Origin: Deltaproteobacteria bacterium
GTDB taxonomy: Bacteria > Bdellovibrionota > FAC87 > UBA2466
Reading direction: 5' to 3'
Assembly: GCA_013205415.1 (NCBI GenBank)
Contig: JABMMY010000052.1
Coordinates: 1-5,730, forward strand
DNA length: 5,730 nucleotides
The position numbers and the translations under genes were made by a program. Below are positions 1-5,294 of this stretch, one piece after another; position 1 is the first letter of the stretch, and each line of letters begins with the position of its first letter. Under the pieces are notes generated by a model, which saw only the letters and a program-made list of their open reading frames with translations, was not told the DNA's origin and did no database searches.

Positions 1-630
1 ATACACCTCAAACAATGAATTTTGACTAAAGTGCTTAACGAGATTGGGAATTAAGTGGGTCTCGGGCTGGTGTAATTCCCCTAGTCCTAATTCGGGGATT
101 CCTCCTGCGGGATTAAAATATCTTAGATTCAGAACCTTCAAGCCTTTCCATCGAGCGAATTGTTCTAAAATATTTTCAGAGATTAGTTTGCTTTGCCCAT
201 AAGGGGTCTCAGGGCGAAGGGGTGCTGACTCACTAATGGGAAGGGATTCTGAGTTACCATACACAGCACAGGTAGAGGAGTGAATAAAATGAGGAATCGC
301 AAACTGGGTTGCGCACTCGGCCATATTTAATGTGGCATTGATATTATTCTGAAAGTAATCCCAAATTTTTTCAGTAGACTCTGGAACTAAAGCCTTCGCC
401 GCAAAGTGAAAAATCGCGTGAACCGGTGGAAGTTTAGTAAATAAAGATTCCACCTCTTTAAATTGGGTCAGATCGACTTCATAAGTAGAATCCAAGAAAT
501 GAGAAGGACGTCGGCTCGTTGAGAAGTTATCAAAAATGATGGGTTCATAGCCCTTTTGTTTTATGAGAGCTGCGGTACAAGAACCAATATATCCAGCGCC
601 ACCGGTTACGACTATTATTTTTTTATTCAC
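1..630 (-). CDS. galE: UDP-glucose 4-epimerase GalE, N-terminal 210 residues (3' end outside window)
   Basis: NAD-dependent extended short-chain dehydrogenase that interconverts UDP-glucose and UDP-galactose in the cytoplasm, feeding polysaccharide and glycan synthesis. Visible motifs are the Rossmann loop TGGAGYIGS (residues 9-17, GxxGxxG), HFAA (75-78), the catalytic Ser/Thr region SSTCAVYG (118-125), the YxxxK pair Y144/K148 in YGQSK, RYFNPAGG (170-177) and the GalE-type THLIP segment (191-195). The family is usually about 330 residues, so roughly 120 lie beyond the left edge. The start is GTG at 630: an in-frame TGA lies at 639-637, and GAGG sits four bases before the start codon. HFAA is followed by KALVPES rather than the commoner GES form, a small deviation. 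The gene begins 22 nt after pilD on the same strand and is probably co-transcribed. Another sugar-nucleotide epimerase of this superfamily is possible, but the motif set is most like GalE. Confidence 0.88.
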   Translation of the reverse strand, partial: MNKKIIVVTGGAGYIGSCTAALIKQKGYEPIIFDNFSTSRRPSHFLDSTYEVDLTQFKEVESLFTKLPPVHAIFHFAAKALVPESTEKIWDYFQNNINATLNMAECATQFAIPHFIHSSTCAVYGNSESLPISESAPLRPETPYGQSKLISENILEQFARWKGLKVLNLRYFNPAGGIPELGLGELHQPETHLIPNLVKHFSQNSLFEVY

Positions 631-652
631 AGCACCTCAATCGTTGAAAACT

Positions 653-1450
653 TTAGGGAGTTAAGTAGGGAAATAAAAATCCTTGCAATTCATTTCCAAA
701 AAACAAATAAGCTACCGCTCCGAAAGCGAGAAAGGGCCCAAAAGGGATGGCCGTCTTAAAATCTTTTTTCTGAATGATCATCAAAGTAATTCCAATAATA
801 GAACCCAGTAAACTGGAAAGTACAATGACCACGATTAAACTTTGCACACCCAGCCAGGCCCCTATCATCCCGAGCAACTTAATATCTCCGCCCCCAAGCC
901 CTTCCCGTTTTGCGAGTTTTTCATAGCCCCAAGCAATTAATAAAAAAGATCCCCCTCCACAAAGAATGCCTAGAAGAGATTCATACCAGGTGATTTTCCC
1001 AAGCCAGAGAGCAAATAAAAATCCGATGGGAATGCCCGGTAAACTAATCTCATCGGGAATGATCTGATGGTGAAGATCAATGACAGAGATCACTAGAAGA
1101 CTAGAGCAAAAAACCAATGAGAATAAAAACTCTAAGCTTAACCCATAAGCGCAAAAGATCCCCCAAGACATCAGGCCAGAGATCAATTCAACGATAGGAT
1201 ATTCTATCGAAATAGGATTTTTACAATCCTTACATTTTCCCCTAAGACCTAAGTAACTTAATATTGGAATATTGCAGAACCAGGGAATTAAAGCTTTGCA
1301 ATTAGGGCAACCCGATCTTCCCCATATGATAGATTCATTTTTAGGCAAACGAACAATACAAACATTAAAAAAACTTCCTAAAAGAAGTCCAAAAATAAAA
1401 ACAAAGCTACCTATCAGACTAGGTAATACCATTAAATTTTCTAGCGTCAC
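653..1450 (-). CDS. pilD: Prepilin peptidase / N-methyltransferase PilD (type IV leader peptidase, A24 family)
   Basis: Inner-membrane aspartic peptidase that cleaves the short leader of type IV prepilins and pseudopilins and methylates the new N-terminus. Counting from the GTG at 1450 (265 residues), the N-terminal signature GLLLGSFFNVCIVRLP lies at 21-36. Two zinc-type pairs, CPNC (C48, C51) and CKDC (C73, C76), mark the cytoplasmic methylation domain. The two catalytic aspartates are D125 in VIDLHHQIIPDE and D189 in GGGDIKLLG, and the C-terminal IPFGPFLAFGA block is at 235-245. The length fits the family (about 250-290). The reading frame is open up to an ATG at 1510, but that would overlap the permease by 64 bases. 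GTG 1450 overlaps the permease stop as GTGA, and ATG 1432 is a third option; no strong ribosome site separates these two. All four Cys and both Asp are present, so it is probably bifunctional. Confidence 0.93.
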   Translation of the reverse strand: MTLENLMVLPSLIGSFVFIFGLLLGSFFNVCIVRLPKNESIIWGRSGCPNCKALIPWFCNIPILSYLGLRGKCKDCKNPISIEYPIVELISGLMSWGIFCAYGLSLEFLFSLVFCSSLLVISVIDLHHQIIPDEISLPGIPIGFLFALWLGKITWYESLLGILCGGGSFLLIAWGYEKLAKREGLGGGDIKLLGMIGAWLGVQSLIVVIVLSSLLGSIIGITLMIIQKKDFKTAIPFGPFLAFGAVAYLFFGNELQGFLFPYLTP

Positions 1451-2205
1451 GTTAAAATATCTTTTGTGTCGAAAGTTAAAGCTGCCAATACTAAAAACAT
1501 TACGGTGCAAACCAGTGCATAGGTAAAACTCAATCCTACTTCTCTCGCAGAAATGGTGACTCCATATGAGGCAAAAGTTTTTAAATTAAAAACCTCTAGG
1601 TTGGGAATAATAGCTGCGATGATTTCAATCAAAGGTTTTGATTCAGAGGCAATTTTTCTATTTGAGTCGGTAGTGTAGTGCCCCATTGCAAAGAAACCAA
1701 AACTCGCTAAAGCTGCAGTAATACTTCCTGCATTAACAGAGAAGAAATAGGTCACCGCTGTGATCACACACGTTTCCAGAAAAATAAGTAAAATAGCCTG
1801 ATAAATAGCTAAATAATGAACCTCTTCAAACCTCAAACAACTAAGAGTTACCACTACGGTCATGGCTAATATGACCCCTAATTGAACCGTTATTTGGCCT
1901 AGATATTTTCCAATAAGAAATGAGGATCTTGAAATCGGCTTTGATAGCAACATCGAAACACTGCCCATTTGCAATTCCCGTTGAAACAAACTAATTCCCA
2001 TGAAAATTGAAAACAAAACCATAGCAATTTGCATACTACCCAACATGAAATCTAAAGTTAGTTTTGCCTGCTCGCCAAACGTAAGTTGCCCTAAAAACAT
2101 TCCTAAAATTAAAGCTAGTCCCACAAATGAAAACAGAAGATAAAATACTCTTTCATAAATGAGTTCTCTTATCGCAATCCAGGAGATTTGCAGAGTGTGT
2201 TTCAT
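1447..2205 (-). CDS. pilI: ABC-2 type permease, PilI-like subunit of the pilus-associated ABC transporter
   Basis: Integral membrane subunit of an ABC transporter (252 residues). I see about six hydrophobic segments, near 19-39, 53-75, 102-123, 132-155, 160-176 and 225-245. The ABC-2 hallmark cytoplasmic segment is RELQMGSVSMLLSKPISRS at 76-94, and PNLEVFNLK lies at 201-209. These resemble the NosY/GldF type of ABC-2 permease. The start ATG overlaps the ATPase stop as ATGA, with GGAGG seven bases upstream, so the start is firm. It lies directly after the ATPase and before pilD, as in the Myxococcus pilG-H-I-D order, which supports a PilI role in pilus biogenesis. Membership of the ABC-2 family is clear; the name PilI rests on gene order, and a generic multidrug or NosY-like exporter cannot be excluded from sequence alone. 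Confidence 0.85.
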   Translation of the reverse strand: MKHTLQISWIAIRELIYERVFYLLFSFVGLALILGMFLGQLTFGEQAKLTLDFMLGSMQIAMVLFSIFMGISLFQRELQMGSVSMLLSKPISRSSFLIGKYLGQITVQLGVILAMTVVVTLSCLRFEEVHYLAIYQAILLIFLETCVITAVTYFFSVNAGSITAALASFGFFAMGHYTTDSNRKIASESKPLIEIIAAIIPNLEVFNLKTFASYGVTISAREVGLSFTYALVCTVMFLVLAALTFDTKDILT

Positions 2206-3155
2206 ACAGTTACCTCCGTCAGGGATAGTCTCTCATTGGCACGAAACAAAGCCTCTTCAAGTTTTCTTCTCTGCCCCGTAATGCTGACTATTTTCGTTTT
2301 AGCATCTATTAACTGTGTGAGTACCCAGGATAATTTTTCTGGACCCTCAAGCGAAAAACTTTTCCCAGTCGCTACATCTCTTTGTGGGCAATGCTTAAAA
2401 ATAGTAGATTCTAATTCCCGAGAAATATTCTGTAGTACTATTTCATACCTTTGTTCCTCTCCAGCAATTAAAGAATCGATGGAGGCGTAGGTTTTGAGCT
2501 TTCCGGCTTGTAAAAAAGCAACCGATTTGCACAGTATTTCAACGTCCTCTAAAACATGGGAGCTGAAAAACAGTGTAGACTTTGGGTTTTCTCCATGAAT
2601 GGTATTAATTAGATTTCGCATTTCAATTCTTCCCAAGGGATCTAGTCCACTCATGGGTTCATCAAAAATTAATAGAGGCGGATTATTGAGCAATGATTGA
2701 GCTATCGCTAATCGTTGCGTCATTCCTTTACTGTAGCCCTGAACACGCTCTTTATTAGCCTGTTTTAAACTTACCATTTCCAATAGATATTCAACTCTTT
2801 TTCTAAGAGCTAATCCGCTTAACCCCAAAAGCTTTCCATAATAAAAAAGAACCTCAGTCCCCGTGAGAAATTTTTGAAATCTGGGATTTTCAGGTAAGTA
2901 GCCTATAAAACTTCGTGCCATTTTAGTCTCTGAAGATTGTCCACAAATTAGGATTTGACCTGAGGTGGGTTTAAGAAAACCTAAAATCATTTTCATGGTC
3001 GTAGATTTTCCAGAACCATTGGGTCCTAAGAGGCCTATAACCTCTCCTTGTGGGACCTGCAGAGTTAAATTGTCCACGGCTTTTTTTGATTTAAATAAAC
3101 CTGTTTTGAATATTTTGGTAACCTCAGTAATGGTAATACAAGGAGTCGAACTCAT
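2202..3155 (-). CDS. pilH: ABC transporter ATPase, PilH-like
   Basis: Cytoplasmic ATPase that would power the adjacent ABC-2 permease (317 residues). The nucleotide-binding domain has Walker A GPNGSGKST (44-52), a Q-loop-region segment GYLPENPRF (85-93) with no Gln seen at the usual place, the signature YSKGMTQRL (141-149), Walker B LLIFDEP with catalytic E166, D-loop SGLD (169-172) and switch H200 in SSHVLED. A further 100 or so residues at the C-terminus (about 217-317) form the accessory domain usual in ABC-2 ATPases of the NatA/GldA/CcmA type. The signature reads SKGMTQ rather than LSGGQ, which is common in this subfamily. The start ATG at 3155 overlaps the preceding stop as ATGA, and AGGAG lies eight bases upstream. 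Its place between the TPR-like protein and permease matches pilH of the Myxococcus cluster. The ATPase identity is secure; the PilH role is by context. Confidence 0.9.
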   Translation of the reverse strand: MSSTPCITITEVTKIFKTGLFKSKKAVDNLTLQVPQGEVIGLLGPNGSGKSTTMKMILGFLKPTSGQILICGQSSETKMARSFIGYLPENPRFQKFLTGTEVLFYYGKLLGLSGLALRKRVEYLLEMVSLKQANKERVQGYSKGMTQRLAIAQSLLNNPPLLIFDEPMSGLDPLGRIEMRNLINTIHGENPKSTLFFSSHVLEDVEILCKSVAFLQAGKLKTYASIDSLIAGEEQRYEIVLQNISRELESTIFKHCPQRDVATGKSFSLEGPEKLSWVLTQLIDAKTKIVSITGQRRKLEEALFRANERLSLTEVTV

Positions 3156-4096
3156 TTTGTTTTCTCCTGTTTAAGGGATGGATTATAAACTCCAGTTTTT
3201 TCTAAACCGCCAGTTTTTTCCGGAAATGCCGAAGCAATAGTTCGGGTTTTAGTGTCAATTTTGAAGGTGAAAGTTTCATTTAGGATTTGATTAACTAAAT
3301 CGGAATCTTTCTCATTTTCAAAAAGAGAGCTTAGTTCACGTTTTTTCAAAGCAATTTCCGCTTTTAAATCGATTAAGTCCGCAGGTAATTTTGAGTTTTT
3401 GTAAAGGTACGAGGAGAGAGCCTCTTCCCAGTGGCGTTTTTGAATATTGTAATTAAGACTTCTAATTCTCGATTCCAGTCGCCCTCTGCTTTCTGGCTCT
3501 TGAATTTGTGTGATTAGTTCAACCGATGTTTTTAGCGCTTGATATAATTGGCCAGACTCTGAAAGTAATCGAATGCCAAGAGAAGAGAGCCACTCTGGGG
3601 CGTTTTGCATTTTTGAAGCCTTTAGAATTAGGGGGGCCGCAGTTGCATAGTCATTTAATTCTAAAAAATTATGACTCCCTAAGAGATACCAAGTTCTCCA
3701 GAACTCAGGTCGTTTCTTTGTCCATTTTTCCAGTAGGATTTTTCCGCCTATTTTATCCCTTCGTAATACGGAAATAAAAATAGAGCCAAAATCAAAAGCC
3801 CGATTATTGTTGGGATCCAATGTTGTTAAGGTATTCAATTGGGCGAATTCCCAACTAACCGTACCCGTTTTTAGCGGCCTGTAATCGCTCTGTTGTAAAA
3901 GTTGCACCCAAATAGAGGCCCCAATTAGACTATTAAAACCAAAAGCATATTTTTCAACAGAGGTGCTTTGATAAGAGGCAAGTATCGGTTTTAAGTCCGG
4001 ACTCATTGGAGGGCTAATTAGCTTAGTTTTTTGAAGGCAGATCTTCGCTCCTAAGCAGATACAGACTACTAAAAGCGGCGGAATAAGTTTTCGCAT
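3152..4096 (-). CDS. pilG: PilG-like TPR-type membrane-anchored protein
   Basis: A 314-residue protein with one hydrophobic N-terminal segment (about 5-20, after M-R-K), either a signal peptide or an anchor, leaving most of the chain in the periplasm. The body looks like degenerate TPR helices. SLIGASIWVQLLQQSDY (56-72) recalls the ADxxWLRAxQY block of membrane-linked TPR proteins. TLDPNNNRAFDFG (92-104), a Trp/Tyr-rich helix pair near 129-163 and APEWLSSLGIRLLSESG (166-182) follow. The last 35 residues are polar. It starts an operon with an ABC ATPase, a permease and pilD, the position of PilG, which works with PilH and PilI in myxobacterial pilus biogenesis. An in-frame TAA ends six bases before... 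the ATG, with only one codon (AAA) between, so no longer start exists. No Shine-Dalgarno motif is visible. The TPR fold is inferred from pattern; the PilG name comes from gene order. Confidence 0.6.
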   Translation of the reverse strand: MRKLIPPLLVVCICLGAKICLQKTKLISPPMSPDLKPILASYQSTSVEKYAFGFNSLIGASIWVQLLQQSDYRPLKTGTVSWEFAQLNTLTTLDPNNNRAFDFGSIFISVLRRDKIGGKILLEKWTKKRPEFWRTWYLLGSHNFLELNDYATAAPLILKASKMQNAPEWLSSLGIRLLSESGQLYQALKTSVELITQIQEPESRGRLESRIRSLNYNIQKRHWEEALSSYLYKNSKLPADLIDLKAEIALKKRELSSLFENEKDSDLVNQILNETFTFKIDTKTRTIASAFPEKTGGLEKTGVYNPSLKQEKTK

Positions 4097-4172
4097 TTTT
4101 TATTGTAAAATTTTTAAAATTATTACTGAAATTTTACTATTTTAAGTGAGATTGGGAAAGAAAGAAAAATAT

Positions 4173-4293
4173 GTTTATGAAAAGTAAGTTTGAGGGAGAA
4201 GAAGGGCTACCTAACTTCGGCAACAGGTTTGGGGGGGGGGAATGAAGATTAAGCAGTCCCGCTCTTCTCGCCTCAAATTACTTTTCAAAAAAC
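4173..4293. repeat. Long imperfect inverted repeat / hairpin with a 51-nt loop
   Basis: The arms pair as 4173-4176 with 4290-4293, 4178-4187 with 4278-4287 (10 bp, TGAAAAGTAA), 4189-4195 with 4271-4277 (7 bp, TTTGAGG), 4196-4202 with 4263-4269 (7 bp, GAGAAGA) and 4204-4206 with 4258-4260. That gives about 31 bp broken only by two single-base bulges (4188, 4270) and two small internal loops. The loop (4207-4257) contains the ten-G run. Read on the minus strand, the stem is followed by a T-rich tail (4172-4157), so it could act as a poor intrinsic terminator or as the end of a small RNA. Read as DNA, it resembles a small palindromic interspersed repeat. The pairing is directly visible; the role is unknown. 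Confidence 0.7.
4231..4240 (+). repeat. Homopolymer tract of ten G
   Basis: Ten consecutive G residues, flanked by TTT and AA, in an otherwise AT-rich intergenic region and inside the loop of the 4173-4293 inverted repeat. Tracts of this length are prone to slipped-strand mispairing and are the usual substrate of phase variation. They are also prone to sequencing length errors. Confidence 0.9.
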
Positions 4294-4352
4294 AATGACT
4301 CGGCAGGGCGAACAAACATCCAACAAGCCCTAACGATTCAAATATGTTCTTT

Positions 4353-4368
4353 AGCAATCTCAATGCCA
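4353..4368 (-). promoter_or_regulatory. Sigma-54 (RpoN) -24/-12 promoter element, leftward
   Basis: On the minus strand the element reads TGGCAT, five bases, TTGCT. The GG (4367-4366) and GC (4355-4354) are 12 bases apart, the spacing required by sigma-54 (consensus TGGCAC-N5-TTGCW). All invariant bases match. Transcription would start near 4342, run through the inverted repeat and could continue to the PilG-like start at 4096, giving a leader of about 246 nt, or could end after the hairpin as a small RNA. Activator dependence is expected from the family, and a dyad lies about 100 bp upstream. Confidence 0.5.
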
Positions 4369-4420
4369 ACTTTCAGACTCAAGGATTTTAAATGTGGCCT
4401 CTCTTTTAAGGCTAAAAATC

Positions 4421-4468
4421 GATAACTCATCGCTTCATGATTTTAGCTTAAGATTCGATGAGTAGATC
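4421..4468. promoter_or_regulatory. Dyad, possible activator-binding site upstream of the leftward sigma-54 element
   Basis: ACTCATCG (4425-4432) is matched by its exact complement CGATGAGT (4456-4463), and outside these GAT (4421-4423) matches ATC (4466-4468). The centre, near 4444, is about 100 bp upstream of the predicted start at 4342, a usual distance for sigma-54 enhancer-binding proteins. The half-sites lie 31 bp apart start to start, about three helical turns, so both would face the same side of the DNA. The repeat is visible; the binding role is inference. Confidence 0.3.
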
Positions 4469-4700
4469 CAAAATGGGACCACTTTAAAAGTATGTAAAAA
4501 ACAAGTAAGTTCAAATACTTATATTGGATAGTTTTTTCTTTATTGAGACCACCGAGTCATCCCTTTTGTTAACTAGTTGTTTTGTGAGCCTGGCTGAATA
4601 TTGCCTATCTAACAAACAAAAGAGAGAAAGTTCTACAAAAAAATAAAAACAGATTTTAAATAAGCACATGAAATAATTAATATATTTTATGTAAGCCTCT

Positions 4701-4716
4701 AGGCATCGGAATTGCT
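4701..4716 (+). promoter_or_regulatory. Sigma-54 (RpoN) -24/-12 promoter element, rightward
   Basis: Reads AGGCAT, five bases, TTGCT, with GG (4702-4703) and GC (4714-4715) 12 bases apart, exactly the sigma-54 spacing, followed by a T run typical of these promoters. The only core departure is A for the leading T. It uses the same GGCAT and TTGCT halves as the leftward element. The predicted start near 4727 lies only about four bases before the ATG at 4731, which would give an almost leaderless message. That is unusual for sigma-54 genes and is the main doubt. Confidence 0.4.
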
Positions 4717-4730
4717 TTTTTAGTACTAAG

Positions 4731-5225
4731 ATGAAGCTTTTATCGATCGGTTTAAAAAAACGAAACTCCTTTATAGAAAAAACCTTGGCAGTAGGTTTCC
4801 TACTGGTCCTTGAATTTTTTGCTGTTGGGGCGTACTTGGCGCCACCTGCTAAGTTCAAACCAGATTTAGGATACTTGGTAAAAAGTGGTAGTGAATATTT
4901 AGTGTTGTGGCGCGATGAAAACAAAGAACAAAAAATGATAACCCTTAGTAGTTTAGGAGGTGCTATTAGCTTTGCTAGTTCAGAGTTGTCTCTTGATGTT
5001 TCAGGTCGTGGCTTATCATTATATCCCTTAGAAAGCCTCTGGTTGAAAAACCAAACGGATACCTATGCCTTATATTGGAAGCTATTAGATTCAAACTTTG
5101 TAAACCGACTTACGTTCACCACTAAAGAAGAGGCAGAAAAATTTGAGAGTTTAATTAAGCTCGGAGCCTATTCACCCTCTCCCATTGGTCACGCTTTATC
5201 TTTACTGCCCAGAAATAAAAATTAA
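4731..5225 (+). CDS. Unrecognised small protein with a single N-terminal membrane segment
   Basis: A 164-residue protein I do not recognise. The first 17 residues are basic (K9, K10, R11, K17), then a hydrophobic segment at about 18-37 (TLAVGFLLVLEFFAVGAYL) leads into APPA. This predicts an N-in signal anchor or an uncleaved signal peptide with about 125 residues in the periplasm. The exported part alternates short hydrophobic stretches (GYLVKSGSEYLVLW at 47-60, DTYALYWKLL at 110-119) with a basic-acidic helix TKEEAEKFESLIKLG (131-145), suggesting a small mixed beta/alpha domain. ATG 4731 is the only sensible start because an in-frame TAA lies at 4692-4694; no Shine-Dalgarno motif precedes it. 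It is divergent from the pil operon and 69 bp before pepA. A sigma-54-like element ends 14 bases upstream. A pilus-related role is possible from location only. Confidence 0.75.
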   Translation: MKLLSIGLKKRNSFIEKTLAVGFLLVLEFFAVGAYLAPPAKFKPDLGYLVKSGSEYLVLWRDENKEQKMITLSSLGGAISFASSELSLDVSGRGLSLYPLESLWLKNQTDTYALYWKLLDSNFVNRLTFTTKEEAEKFESLIKLGAYSPSPIGHALSLLPRNKN

Positions 5226-5234
5226 CCAACAAGG

Positions 5235-5264
5235 TTGTCAAGTTGGGTATAGCCTTCGTACAAT
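5235..5264 (+). promoter_or_regulatory. Sigma-70-type promoter for the aminopeptidase gene
   Basis: TTGTCA (5235-5240) and TACAAT (5259-5264) are separated by 18 bases, five of six matches to each consensus hexamer. The start would fall near 5271, leaving a leader of about 24 nt before the GTG at 5295. This suggests pepA is expressed independently of the upstream gene. Confidence 0.55.
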
Positions 5265-5281
5265 AGGCATTGAACTATTGT
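5260..5281 (+). promoter_or_regulatory. Perfect 7-bp dyad overlapping the pepA -10 box and predicted start
   Basis: ACAATAG (5260-5266) and CTATTGT (5275-5281) are exact complements separated by eight bases. The left half covers most of the -10 hexamer and the right half ends five bases before the GGAGG ribosome site, so it could be a repressor operator. With a start near 5271 only the right half would be transcribed, so an RNA hairpin is less likely. Confidence 0.35.
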
Positions 5282-5294
5282 TATTGGAGGCCTA

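Larger units (their letters stand above)
4097..4730. other. Divergent intergenic region with sigma-54-like sites, long inverted repeat and G10 tract; no confident gene
   Basis: This 634-bp gap separates the leftward pil operon from the rightward 4731-5225 gene. I find no convincing protein gene in it. From left to right it holds a very AT-rich stretch before the pilG-like start (4097-4150), an imperfect inverted repeat (4173-4293) with ten G in its loop, a minus-strand sigma-54-like element (4353-4368), a dyad (4421-4468), an AT-rich, purine-biased stretch without visible structure (about 4500-4690), and a plus-strand sigma-54-like element (4701-4716). In the myxobacterial cluster pilA lies just before pilG; no prepilin gene is present here. 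Confidence 0.7.

Noticed and set aside
1451..1510. Longer PilD start at ATG 1510
   Set aside because: It would add 20 polar residues before the usual N-terminal signature and overlap the permease by 64 bases, while GTG 1450 gives a standard GTGA overlap.
2188..2490. Plus-strand frames at 556-759, 1272-1526, 2188-2490, 2965-3174 and 3526-3777
   Set aside because: Each lies largely or wholly opposite a well-supported minus-strand gene and shows no motif, so they are antisense shadows.
4102..4131. Sigma-70 promoter just before the PilG-like gene (TACAAT on the minus strand)
   Set aside because: No acceptable -35 hexamer lies at 16-18 bases; the region is so AT-rich that -10-like hexamers are expected by chance.
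4338..4430. 30-codon minus-strand frame with protein-like composition (ends KVGIEIAKEHI)
   Set aside because: It overlaps the leftward sigma-54 element, has only a weak ribosome site and is preceded closely by an in-frame stop. It could be a gene remnant, but nothing identifies it.
4465..4490. Minus-strand AAAGTGGTCCCATTTTGG, reminiscent of insertion-sequence end sequences
   Set aside because: There is no second copy, no target duplication and no transposase nearby, so it is only a vague resemblance.
4511..4924. 137-codon open frame on the minus strand
   Set aside because: It lies antisense to the first 194 bases of the 4731-5225 gene, has low-complexity Lys/Phe-rich composition from AT-rich DNA, and shows no family motif or ribosome site.
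5226..5246. CCAAC...GTTGG short dyad after the 4731-5225 gene as a terminator
   Set aside because: The stem is only 5 bp with an 11-base loop and no T run follows; it overlaps the -35 box of the pepA promoter.
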